Assembly: GCF_015191005.1 (NCBI RefSeq) | Contig: NZ_CP040442.1 | Location: forward strand, 1,054,001-1,118,000 | Source: Kaistella flava (ex Peng et al. 2021) | GTDB lineage: Bacteria > Bacteroidota > Bacteroidia > Flavobacteriales > Weeksellaceae | Direction: 5' to 3' | DNA length: 64,000 nucleotides | Part shown: positions 1 to 7,196 of the stretch, in pieces | Position numbering within the stretch: position 1 is the stretch's first letter | Layout: each line of letters begins with the position of its first letter | Notes under the pieces: model-generated | The model's input: only the letters and a program-made list of their open reading frames with translations | Told to the model about the DNA's origin: nothing | Databases searched by the model: none | Program-made: the position numbers and the translations under genes

Positions 1-83
1 ATTGATCGAAAATTATGTATTTTAAGATTGCAAAGTTAAACACATATTGCACAAATATTTTCACAAATTACACTAGTGAAAAA

Positions 84-140
84 TTAACCATTAAGATAAA
101 GATTAAGAAGTTAAGTTTATTAAGATTTCCTTTGGAAATT
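84..140 (+). repeat. Dispersed intergenic repeat, copy A
   Basis: An AT-rich stretch that starts TTAACCATTAAGAT and ends in the small palindrome ATTTCCTTTGGAAAT. The same layout recurs inverted at 32295-32349 and directly at 34411-34465, always between genes. No ORF is present in 1-255. I see only this repeat and the hairpin at 203-219 in that 255-base stretch. Confidence 0.6.
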
Positions 141-202
141 AAAATGCACTCCACTTTTTAGATCTTTTGATTGGCTTAAATAAACATTTATCTTTTGTGA
201 AT

Positions 203-219
203 CCTGCCGGCAAGGCAGG
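203..219. repeat. Short GC-rich hairpin (CCTGCC/GGCAGG)
   Basis: A 6-bp perfect GC-rich stem with a 5-nt loop in otherwise AT-rich DNA, just downstream of truB (minus strand). It may act as a terminator or be a REP-like element. There is no clear T run after it on the minus strand. Confidence 0.45.
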
Positions 220-255
220 TTTGCGGTTTAAAAAATTCACAATTCAAATTTTTCT

Positions 256-960
256 TTATTTCTTGAAGTTTTCAAAACTGTATTCGTTTTCCAGATATTC
301 TGAACTTCCATTTTCTATATTATAATCTCCAATTTTTGTTCTGCGAAGATTGGTCAAATAAGCACCAACTCCTAATTCCTGACCGATATCGTGCGCTAAA
401 CTTCGGATATAAGTTCCTTTTGAACAACCGACGGTAAAGCGAACGAAGGGCAATTCGATCTCAATATCGCTGATATAATTAATAGTGGTTTTACGGGATT
501 TCATTTCGACCTCTTTTCCAGCTCTGGCTAAATCATACGCACGATTCCCCTCGATTTTAATGGCTGAAAAAATGGGCGGTTTCTGATCAATTTCACCGAG
601 GAATTTATCTAAAGTTTCTTTGATTTCTTCTTCAGTAATGTCTGAAATATCCTGTTGAAGAATCTCAGGTTTTTCAGTGTCATAAGATTCTGTTTGAACT
701 CCTATTTTTATTTCGGTGAAATATTCTTTTGGCGCATCCTGAATTTCAGGAATAATCTTGGTGAATTTTCCGGTGCAGACGATTAACAATCCTGTCGCGC
801 GTGGATCCAAAGTTCCCGCGTGACCAATTTTAAATTTCTTCGGAAGATTAAATTCTCTTTTGAGTTTATATTTCAATTTGTTCACCGCCTGAAAACTCGT
901 CCAATCCAAAGGTTTGTCGAGAAGTATTATTTGGCCTTCTAAGAAATCGGTATCGGTCAT
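256..960 (-). CDS. truB: tRNA pseudouridine(55) synthase TruB
   Basis: Makes pseudouridine at position 55 of the T-loop in tRNAs, in the cytoplasm. The 234-residue protein has the KPLDWTSF motif near residues 16-23 and the catalytic motif GHAGTLDPRATG, whose Asp is residue 52. The later KGTYIRSLAHDIG motif is also present. It is shorter than E. coli TruB (about 314 aa) because it lacks the C-terminal PUA domain, as short TruB forms do. It is the last gene of a minus-strand series ftsX, DUF3098, uppP, truB, but a 204-bp gap with a repeat element separates it from uppP, so it may have its own promoter. Confidence 0.95.
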   Translation of the reverse strand: MTDTDFLEGQIILLDKPLDWTSFQAVNKLKYKLKREFNLPKKFKIGHAGTLDPRATGLLIVCTGKFTKIIPEIQDAPKEYFTEIKIGVQTESYDTEKPEILQQDISDITEEEIKETLDKFLGEIDQKPPIFSAIKIEGNRAYDLARAGKEVEMKSRKTTINYISDIEIELPFVRFTVGCSKGTYIRSLAHDIGQELGVGAYLTNLRRTKIGDYNIENGSSEYLENEYSFENFKK

Positions 961-992
961 TTTTAAAAACTAAATTGGTGAAAAGTTCTGCG

Positions 993-1110
993 CTGCAGCC
1001 CGACCTGAGTGGAGCTCTTTAGTATTGTTGTCTGAGCGTAGTCGAAGACAATAATACAAAAAGCGGGAACCCTTCGACAAGCTCAGGATAAACTCAGGCG
1101 GAAATGTCTG
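993..1110 (-). repeat. Dispersed 120-bp element with internal hairpin, copy 1
   Basis: Matches, in inverted orientation, the element at 28143-28263. Both read (minus strand here) GACATTTCCGCCTGAGTTTA, then CCTGAGCTTGTCGAAGGGTT, then CCCGCT, a hairpin whose loop includes TTCGACT.CGCTCA, GAGCTC and GTCGGGCTGCAG. The stem sequences differ between copies but keep pairing. A 62-codon ORF over this element is most likely spurious. Confidence 0.75.
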
Positions 1111-1164
1111 CAATAAAAAAAATAGATAGACATTCGACCAAGTCAAATATCTGTCCAAATAAAA

Positions 1165-1983
1165 TTATTGAAACTGTGTAAAATAAATCAACAAAACAAT
1201 TCCCACGATAATTCGGTACCAACCCCAAGGTTTGAAACCGTATTTATTGAGCAATCCAATGAACGATTTAATCGCGATTAATGCAACGATAAACGCTATC
1301 ACATTCCCAACAACAAATGCGATCATAAAATCTGATGAAGATAGAATCATCTCGTATCCTTTCATCGGATTTGGTGTTGTTTTTCCCCAAGTTTTAACAA
1401 AAATTGAATAAACGGTAACTGCCAACATCGTTGGAACTGCCAAGAAAAATGAAAATTCTGCGGCGGCTTTTCGGGTTAAACCTTGTGACATTCCTCCAAT
1501 AATCGAAGCGGCACTTCTACTCGTTCCTGGCATCATTGCGAGACATTGCCAAAAACCAACGATAACGGCTTTCTTGATTGACATATCTTTTTCGTCATCG
1601 ATAGTTGGATTTTTAAACCAAGAATCTGCGAATAATAAAACGACTCCTCCCAAAACAAGCATTGCCGAAATTGCGACTTGATTCCCCAAAAGTGCTTCAA
1701 TTTTATCATCAAATAAAAACCCTAATCCTAATGCTGGCAGCACTGCGAACGCCAATTTATAATAAAATTTAAGGTTCTGAAAATCGAAAAACTTTTTCCA
1801 GTAAGCAGCGACCACTGCTAAAATTGCTCCGAACTGAATCGACACCTGAAACATTTTTAAGAATTCTGTTTCTTCCATTCCCATTAAGTTGGCGATAAAA
1901 CCCATGTGTGCGGTTGAAGAAATTGGAAGAAACTCGGTAAGTCCTTCGATGATTGCAATGATAATTGCTTTGAATAAATCCAT
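1165..1983 (-). CDS. uppP: Undecaprenyl-diphosphate phosphatase (UppP/BacA)
   Basis: Dephosphorylates undecaprenyl pyrophosphate to recycle the lipid carrier for peptidoglycan and other envelope polymers, in the inner membrane. The 272-residue protein is strongly hydrophobic with several membrane segments. Both signature motifs are present: EGLTEFLPISSTAH at residues 13-26 and PGTSRSAASIIGG beginning at residue 152, which holds the catalytic Ser/Arg region. Length is normal for the family. It follows DUF3098 and ftsX on the minus strand after a 111-bp gap that contains a hairpin. High confidence. Confidence 0.96.
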   Translation of the reverse strand: MDLFKAIIIAIIEGLTEFLPISSTAHMGFIANLMGMEETEFLKMFQVSIQFGAILAVVAAYWKKFFDFQNLKFYYKLAFAVLPALGLGFLFDDKIEALLGNQVAISAMLVLGGVVLLFADSWFKNPTIDDEKDMSIKKAVIVGFWQCLAMMPGTSRSAASIIGGMSQGLTRKAAAEFSFFLAVPTMLAVTVYSIFVKTWGKTTPNPMKGYEMILSSSDFMIAFVVGNVIAFIVALIAIKSFIGLLNKYGFKPWGWYRIIVGIVLLIYFTQFQ

Positions 1984-2042
1984 TTTTATCTTTGATATTA
2001 AAACTCTTCGACTTGCTCAGAGTGAGATGTGATTAAAAAAAA

Positions 2043-2072
2043 CTTTGTCAAAGTTGTAGAACTTTGACAAAG
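2043..2072. repeat. Hairpin repeat (CTTTGTCAAAGTT/AACTTTGACAAAG)
   Basis: A 13-bp perfect inverted repeat with a 4-nt spacer between DUF3098 and uppP. It resembles the hairpin at 4304-4330 in layout (CTTGTCAAGGTTC paired with GAACCTTGACAAG). It could attenuate transcription between the two genes. Confidence 0.6.
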
Positions 2073-2094
2073 TGATGTAATTTAGAAATCGTTA

Positions 2095-2397
2095 TTAATT
2101 CTTCTCTCTTTTCAAAATCGCGTAAACTTCCACGACGAATCCTGCAATCACTAACATGGGTGCAATTCGAATTCGGCGAATGGAGAAAATACCTTCGTTC
2201 CAAACGTTGGGATCGTATTTCCCATCAACGGTATTGGCATCAGCTCCCATCATTAAAAGGAATCCAGCGATAATTAAAGCCAAACCTATTAACATGAGTT
2301 TGTAATTTTCTTTACCGAAATAGAAAGGATTATTTTCTGAAACTTCTACCGATTTACCAATCGAGTCCGCAGAGAATTGTTTATTTTTTTTGCTCAT
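2095..2397 (-). CDS. DUF3098 family small membrane protein
   Basis: A 100-residue protein with a polar N-terminus (about 30 residues) and two predicted membrane helices, around residues 32-50 and 77-92. The motif NPFYFGKENYKLMLIGLALIIAGFLLM fits the DUF3098 family of Bacteroidetes, whose function is unknown. It starts 2 bp after the ftsX stop, so the two are surely co-transcribed. I infer a role linked to the FtsX membrane complex from context only. Confidence 0.85.
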   Translation of the reverse strand: MSKKNKQFSADSIGKSVEVSENNPFYFGKENYKLMLIGLALIIAGFLLMMGADANTVDGKYDPNVWNEGIFSIRRIRIAPMLVIAGFVVEVYAILKREKN

Positions 2398-2399
2398 TT

Positions 2400-3299
2400 T
2401 TAAGAATAATATAAATCATCAACATTGGATCTTAAGAATCTCCATGTTGCGAAAATGGTAGAGAAAACAGTGATGAAAACTCCCAGCAAGAAAATACCAA
2501 CGACTAAGATAATTAATTGATTATTGTCCTGTGCGAATGGCGTTCCGATTTGGGTAATGAAATAATACCAGGCTCCAAAAAGCACAAGTAAACCAATAAC
2601 AGCTCCAATTACTCCAAGAATAATTGCTTCTTTAATAAATGGTTTCAAGATGAAACGGCGTTTTGCACCAACCAACTGCATCGTTTTGATAATGAATCTT
2701 TTAGAGAATATCTTCAAACGTATTGAGTTGTTAATTAAGACAATTGCTAACACTAAAAACAGGACTGAAAATCCTAAGATCCATTTCAAAATATTGTTCA
2801 GGTTGTTGTACACTTCAACCATTAAAGTACTGTTGTTTTTCACATCAACAATTCCGGGCGTAGATTTAATCTGCTTAATCGCTTCATCGATTTTTGCCGG
2901 ATCTACGAATTCGGGTTTCAAGGCAACTTCAATAGAAGATGGGAAAATGTTTTCGTCGAAAAGCGCACTGCTTTCAATACCCATACTTTTCTTTGCCTCT
3001 TCAGCAGCCATTTCTCTGGAAATGTAAGTTGCTTTTTTTACGGGAGCCAAAACTTGGATTCTCTTAAAGGTTTCTGCCTCTAATTTTGCAATTTTCACAG
3101 AGTCTTTTGCCTCGTAATTTTCATCAAAATAAGCATTCACTACCAATTGCTCCTTGATATAATCTGAATATTTTTGAGCATTAATAAGGATAAGTCCCAT
3201 TAACCCTAATAAAAATAACACCAATGCAATACTTATCACTACGGTGATATTGCTGGAACGAAGTCGCCTTTTGTTAAAATCTTCAACTATCTTAGCCAT
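2400..3299 (-). CDS. ftsX: Cell division protein FtsX (permease-like)
   Basis: FtsX is the membrane partner of the FtsE ATPase and controls peptidoglycan hydrolases at the division site. The 299-residue protein has the usual layout: one membrane helix near residues 20-42, a large periplasmic loop (about 43-165) and three C-terminal helices (about 170-195, 222-250, 262-285). The motif RRFILKPFIKEAIILGVIGA marks the FtsX-type permease domain. ftsE is not adjacent. First gene of the cluster with DUF3098. A start at MAKIVEDFNKRRLRSS fits the expected cytoplasmic tail. Confidence 0.93.
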   Translation of the reverse strand: MAKIVEDFNKRRLRSSNITVVISIALVLFLLGLMGLILINAQKYSDYIKEQLVVNAYFDENYEAKDSVKIAKLEAETFKRIQVLAPVKKATYISREMAAEEAKKSMGIESSALFDENIFPSSIEVALKPEFVDPAKIDEAIKQIKSTPGIVDVKNNSTLMVEVYNNLNNILKWILGFSVLFLVLAIVLINNSIRLKIFSKRFIIKTMQLVGAKRRFILKPFIKEAIILGVIGAVIGLLVLFGAWYYFITQIGTPFAQDNNQLIILVVGIFLLGVFITVFSTIFATWRFLRSNVDDLYYS

Positions 3300-3454
3300 T
3301 AAATAAAAAATTTCTGCTAAAATAGAAAAAAACTTCCGTAATTTGCGGACAAACGCGGAAAATCGCTGTTAAAAAAAACTTAAAAGAAATAAAGCGAACC
3401 TTCGAAAAATGGGTTTTTGAGCTTTATTTTTAATAAATAAAATTATATTTCTGG

Positions 3455-4225
3455 ATGAGCGTAAGAGCCAAAAAACACCTCGGTCAACATTTTTTAATGG
3501 ATGAAAATATTGCCAAAAATATTGTCGATGGATTGAGTTACGAAAATAAAAATCAGGTTTTGGAAATCGGACCAGGAATGGGAGTGCTTACCAAATATCT
3601 TTTGGAAAAAGATGCCGAGATTTTCGTAGCAGAAATTGATACCGAATCGATTGCGTATTTAAAAAGTCATTATCCGAAGTTAGAAGAAAAACACTTCATC
3701 GGTGATTTTCTAAAATTAAATCTTGCGGAAACTTTTGAAGGCCAAGTCTCTATTATTGGAAATTTCCCGTATAATATTTCGTCACAGATTTTATTTAAAA
3801 TTATTGATTATTACGATCGAGTTCCAGAAATGGTGGGAATGTTTCAGAAAGAAGTTGCCGAAAGAACGGCGGCTGTTCCAAGAACGAAAGATTATGGAAT
3901 TCTATCAGTTCTCGTTCAGGCGTTGTATGATGTCAAGTATTTGTTTACTGTTCATGAAAACGTCTTTAATCCACCTCCTAAAGTAAAGTCAGGCGTTATT
4001 CGATTGACGAGAAATCCGAAAGAAGGTTTAGCTGGAAATGAAGTTTTGTTCAAGCGAATTGTAAAAGCAGGATTTGGACAACGACGTAAGAAATTATCTA
4101 ATTCATGGAAAGCATTGGATATTCCGGAAGCATTGAAAACGCATGAGTTTATGGATAAAAGAGCCGAGGAATTATCGGTAGAAGATTTTATTGCATTTAC
4201 CAAACTTTGGAAAGAGCATTCTTAA
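3455..4225 (+). CDS. rsmA: 16S rRNA (adenine(1518)-N(6)/adenine(1519)-N(6))-dimethyltransferase
   Basis: Dimethylates two adjacent adenines in the 3' hairpin of 16S rRNA using S-adenosylmethionine, late in small-subunit assembly. The 256-residue protein has the N-terminal KKHLGQHFL motif, the SAM-binding motif LEIGPGMGVLT at residues 36-46 and the catalytic NFPY at residues 103-106. The C-terminal four-helix region (KAGFGQRRKKLSN) is also present. Length matches KsgA/RsmA. Divergent from ftsX and followed by a strong terminator hairpin. Confidence 0.97.
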   Translation: MSVRAKKHLGQHFLMDENIAKNIVDGLSYENKNQVLEIGPGMGVLTKYLLEKDAEIFVAEIDTESIAYLKSHYPKLEEKHFIGDFLKLNLAETFEGQVSIIGNFPYNISSQILFKIIDYYDRVPEMVGMFQKEVAERTAAVPRTKDYGILSVLVQALYDVKYLFTVHENVFNPPPKVKSGVIRLTRNPKEGLAGNEVLFKRIVKAGFGQRRKKLSNSWKALDIPEALKTHEFMDKRAEELSVEDFIAFTKLWKEHS

Positions 4226-4232
4226 AAAAATA

Positions 4233-4263
4233 AAAACCATTTCATATTTGAAATGGTTTTTTT
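4233..4263. terminator. Bidirectional intrinsic terminator after rsmA
   Basis: Perfect stem AACCATTTCA/TGAAATGGTT with a short loop, followed by a T run on the plus strand and preceded by an A run, 8 bp after the rsmA stop. Confidence 0.85.
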
Positions 4264-4303
4264 GTATAATCTTTGAAAATTATTCAAAAGGGAAAAACTT
4301 AAA

Positions 4304-4336
4304 CTTGTCAAGGTTCAGAACCTTGACAAGGTTTTT
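4304..4336. terminator. Second hairpin with T run; terminator for the minus-strand gene or repeat
   Basis: A 13-bp perfect inverted repeat (CTTGTCAAGGTTC and its complement) followed by GTTTTTT. It belongs to the same hairpin family as 2043-2072. It sits between convergent rsmA and the minus-strand membrane protein gene. Confidence 0.6.
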
Positions 4337-4360
4337 TGAGAAAAATCAAGATTTATAAAC

Positions 4361-4912
4361 TTAGTTTTCCGGAGGAAGATTTTGCTTTTCTTCTTCACTT
4401 CTTAAATCCTCTAATCGTTTTTGAAGATTAGCAATTACTTCTCGCATTGCTTTGATATCATTTTTATTAGAAGAAACATTGCTTTTCAGCATCACATTTC
4501 TGGCGCGTTCGTTGTGATCTTCATCGTCTTCGTCTTCAGCGATATCTTCAATATCTTCCTGGATATCGTCGATGTCTTCGCTAATCTCTTCGATGTCTTC
4601 CTGAATATCTTCAATATCTTCCTGAATTTCGTTCACATCGTCTTTCAAATCTTCAATATGGACCTGACTTCTGTTCACTGACATCTGAATGAAAATGGCG
4701 AGATAAATTGCTTCTAAAGAAAGTACGGTTGTAAGAACTAAAAGCATTTTATCAAATGCTACGAATCCAAAAAGAGGAAGGGAAAATGCAGTGATGAAAA
4801 GAATTGAATGGACAATTAAAGACGGAATAGAACCAATCCACCACATAACACCATCGGTAATGCGAACAAGAAGCTCGATTTTTTCTTTGGTTTTTTCTTC
4901 TCTGTTTTTCAT
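4361..4912 (-). CDS. Membrane protein with acidic heptad-repeat coiled coil (DUF1003-like)
   Basis: A 183-residue protein with two membrane helices, around residues 27-50 and 52-76. The segment LSLEAIYLAIFIQMSVNR resembles the end of the DUF1003 domain. It is followed by a cytoplasmic segment (about 82-130) built from near-perfect seven-residue units of the type EDIEDIQ and EDIDDIQ. The pattern predicts a very acidic coiled coil. A second polar helical region ends the protein. Function unknown; the DUF1003 assignment is tentative. It stands alone on the minus strand. Confidence 0.75.
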   Translation of the reverse strand: MKNREEKTKEKIELLVRITDGVMWWIGSIPSLIVHSILFITAFSLPLFGFVAFDKMLLVLTTVLSLEAIYLAIFIQMSVNRSQVHIEDLKDDVNEIQEDIEDIQEDIEEISEDIDDIQEDIEDIAEDEDDEDHNERARNVMLKSNVSSNKNDIKAMREVIANLQKRLEDLRSEEEKQNLPPEN

Positions 4913-4952
4913 ACTTTTTACGTCAAATTAATAAATAATCATATCATCTTTT

Positions 4953-5106
4953 CAACCACAAAAGACACAAAAGTTTTATGGTGTGCAAATTACCTAAAAT
5001 TAAAAGTTCACAAAATAGAAAATCTACAGATTTTCAAAAACTTTGTTTTCTTTACTTACAAAGGCAATGACTTTTAGTGAATTTAACTTTTGTGACTTTG
5101 TGGTTT
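4953..5106. repeat. Imperfect long inverted repeat (AACCACAAAAGACACAAAAG type)
   Basis: The left arm AACCACAAAAGACACAAAAG pairs imperfectly with the right arm CTTTTGTGACTTTGTGGTT about 110 bp away. A related arrangement (AACCGCAAAAGAAACAAAAG with CTTTGCCTGTTTTGCGGTT) is found at 16516-16654. Both are purely intergenic. Confidence 0.55.
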
Positions 5107-5137
5107 ATAACTCCTAAATTTTTATGGTTTATAAGTC

Positions 5138-5947
5138 CTAAATCTCCTTAGCAATTCCTAAACCAAAAAGTGCAAAATCATACTTTGCGGGATCTTTATC
5201 ATCAAATTTTCTTAAAATCAAATCCATTTCTTCTACGGTTTTCCAGTCGTTTTGTTTTCTTTGAATAAGATTGAGTTTGCGGGAAATATTTCCGGTGTGA
5301 ACATCCAAAGGAACCGATAGATTTTTCTGATCGATATTTTTCCAGATACCAAAGTCGACTCCTTTTCGGTCTTGGCGAACCATCCAACGCAGAAACATGA
5401 TTAAGCGTTTTGCCGAAGAGTTTTTATAAGTTGAACTTACGTGTTTTGTACTTCGGTGAATTTGGTTTTCTTTAAAAAATTCTGTTCTGAAACGGTCGAG
5501 ACTGTGATAGAAATTGATTTCATCTTCTTTTACCAAAAAAAGATTTTCGAGCGAGTCATTTTCTTTGTACAGTCTGCTTAAGTTTCGGATGAAATAATTC
5601 AGATCTTCTTTATTAAAAGTTCGGTGAACTGAATTGTGGTTAAAGAAATCCATGTCGGTTTCTTTAAAATTCAAGACGAAATCATACGGAGAATTTCCCA
5701 TCCAGGACAAAATTTTCTCTGCATCGTTGATGATTGATTTTCTTATTCCCCAGGAAATTGTTGCGGTTAGAAATCCAGCGATTTCAATATCTTGTTTTAA
5801 AGAAAAACGGTGCGGAATCTGAATTGGATCATTTTCGATAAAGTCGATGTGATTATACAAATCGGCTTTTTCATTAAGGAAATCTTTTAGAAATTTAGGA
5901 TCTGGATATACGGTGGAATTATTCACTTCCTTACTATTTAATTTCAA
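5138..5947 (-). CDS. TIGR02757 family protein
   Basis: A 269-residue soluble protein with the features of the TIGR02757 family, found mainly in Bacteroidetes and some proteobacteria and of unknown function. Recognisable stretches are ISWGIRKSIINDAEKIL (about residue 64 on), the MFLRWMVRQDRKGVDFGIW segment and PLDVHTGNISRKLNL. The last two contain conserved Arg, Asp and His residues that could form an active site, which I infer only from conservation of their type. It overlaps the 3' end of rnz by 14 bp, so translation of the two is probably coupled. Confidence 0.85.
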   Translation of the reverse strand: MKLNSKEVNNSTVYPDPKFLKDFLNEKADLYNHIDFIENDPIQIPHRFSLKQDIEIAGFLTATISWGIRKSIINDAEKILSWMGNSPYDFVLNFKETDMDFFNHNSVHRTFNKEDLNYFIRNLSRLYKENDSLENLFLVKEDEINFYHSLDRFRTEFFKENQIHRSTKHVSSTYKNSSAKRLIMFLRWMVRQDRKGVDFGIWKNIDQKNLSVPLDVHTGNISRKLNLIQRKQNDWKTVEEMDLILRKFDDKDPAKYDFALFGLGIAKEI

Positions 5948-6851
5948 CTGGCACTAAAGCTTTCGGTAAATCCGTGTTTGGGAACACTTCGCGTGCTTCA
6001 TCTAAGAAAACGTTTAAATCATGGTAACGGTTGGAGAAATGTCCGACAATTAATTTCTTTACGTTGGCTTTACGGGCGATTCTGGCGGCTTCTAAAGCGG
6101 TTGTATGTCCTGTATAATCTGCCATTTCTTTTAAATCGTGTAAAAAGGTGGCTTCGTGGTAGAGTAAATCTACTTCATTGATGATGGGTAAAATACTTTC
6201 TGAATAACGGGTATCACTACAAAAAGCATAAGAAACTGATCGGTTTGGATCCGTTGTCAATATTTCGTTTTTCAAAACGTAGCCATCGCTTAGAACGAAA
6301 TCTTTTCCGTTTTTTATATTTTGATAATCGCAGGTTTCTATTTCGGGATATTTCGAAACTTCCTGCATGTTGAGATGTCTTTCTTTTGGTTTTTCACGGA
6401 ACAGATAACCATTGCAATAAATACGGTGATCTAAAGGAATGGTGAATACTTCTAATTTATGGTCTTCGTAAATTTTCTCTGATTTTTTACTTTGTAATTC
6501 GTGGTAAACGACTTCGAAACCTTTGTGCGTTTCTGTCAATTTGAAAATCGTTTCCAATAATTCTTTAATTCCTTTCGGGCCGTAAACATGCAAAGGAGTT
6601 TCTCGTCCTAACAAACGGAAAGATGCAATTAATCCTGGCAAACCAAAACAATGATCACCATGAAGATGTGAAATGAAAATATGGTTGATTTTTGAAAATC
6701 GTGCTTTTGCTTTTCTCAACTGAACTTGTGTTCCCTCGCCACAATCGATGAGGAAACAGCGCTCATCCATTTCCAAAAACTGTGATGTGGGAGACGAATT
6801 TACGGTAGGAATTGCTGAATTGAAGCCGAGAATAGTTAGGTGTGCGCTCAA
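5934..6851 (-). CDS. rnz: Ribonuclease Z
   Basis: Zinc phosphodiesterase that cuts the 3' trailer from tRNA precursors. The 305-residue protein has the metallo-beta-lactamase signature SHLHGDH at residues 61-67, the early NSAIPT and IDCGEGTQ motifs and the later FCSDT, HEATF and GHFSNRY motifs that supply metal ligands. Length is typical of the short RNase Z form. The best N-terminus (MSAHLTILGFNSAIPT) requires a TTG start at 6851-6849; no in-frame ATG with a better fit lies upstream. First gene of a pair with the TIGR02757 protein. Confidence 0.95.
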   Translation of the reverse strand: MSAHLTILGFNSAIPTVNSSPTSQFLEMDERCFLIDCGEGTQVQLRKAKARFSKINHIFISHLHGDHCFGLPGLIASFRLLGRETPLHVYGPKGIKELLETIFKLTETHKGFEVVYHELQSKKSEKIYEDHKLEVFTIPLDHRIYCNGYLFREKPKERHLNMQEVSKYPEIETCDYQNIKNGKDFVLSDGYVLKNEILTTDPNRSVSYAFCSDTRYSESILPIINEVDLLYHEATFLHDLKEMADYTGHTTALEAARIARKANVKKLIVGHFSNRYHDLNVFLDEAREVFPNTDLPKALVPVEIK

Positions 6852-6883
6852 AATGGTGTTAGATGTTAGGTGCTAGGTGTTGG

Positions 6884-6946
6884 GTGATGGATGATTGATG
6901 ATTGATGATTGATGATTGATGATTGTTGATGGATGATGGATGATTG
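6884..6946. repeat. Short tandem repeat, unit about 7 bp (GATTGAT)
   Basis: An array of GATTGAT/GATGGAT units just upstream of rnz, on the 5' side of that gene. Such arrays can change in copy number by slippage and could affect the rnz leader. No ORF crosses it. Confidence 0.7.
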
Positions 6947-7014
6947 CGTTTTTTAATTGAAACAAATTTAATGAATATTTTGAGGACTTTTAAAAGATAA
7001 AAACAATCTTGATT

Positions 7015-7120
7015 ATAGCCCCGATTGAACGGTCTGTTTGAGCTCTTTTTTGCGAATCCCTATCCTTTCTTTTCAACGGAATTTTTCGATCGCAAAAAAA
7101 GCGAGTAGTGAAAGCGGGAC
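7015..7120 (+). repeat. REP-like element starting TAGCCCCGATTGAA and ending GCGGGAC
   Basis: Begins ATAGCCCCGATTGAACGG and ends AAAGCGGGAC, with the internal arms GCTCTTTTTTGCGA and TCGCAAAAAAAGCG able to pair. From knowledge of flavobacterial genomes, this TAGCCCCGAT...GCGGGAC layout is a widespread intergenic repeat. Together with the tandem repeat it fills the 345-bp gap between ccsBA and rnz. Confidence 0.6.
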
Positions 7121-7160
7121 GTATGTTGTGAGAAGCGAAAATCTTGATGCTCCTAAAAAG

Positions 7161-7187
7161 AAATCCCGAAAATAGATTCCGGGATTT
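7161..7187 (-). terminator. Intrinsic terminator of ccsBA
   Basis: The 8-bp stem AAATCCCG/CGGGATTT is followed on the minus strand by a T-rich run. It lies 10 bp past the ccsBA stop. Confidence 0.7.
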
Positions 7188-7196
7188 AATATTTAA

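Noticed and set aside
970..1158. A 62-codon minus-strand ORF
   Set aside because: It lies wholly on the dispersed 120-bp repeat element and its translation reflects the repeat, not a protein family.
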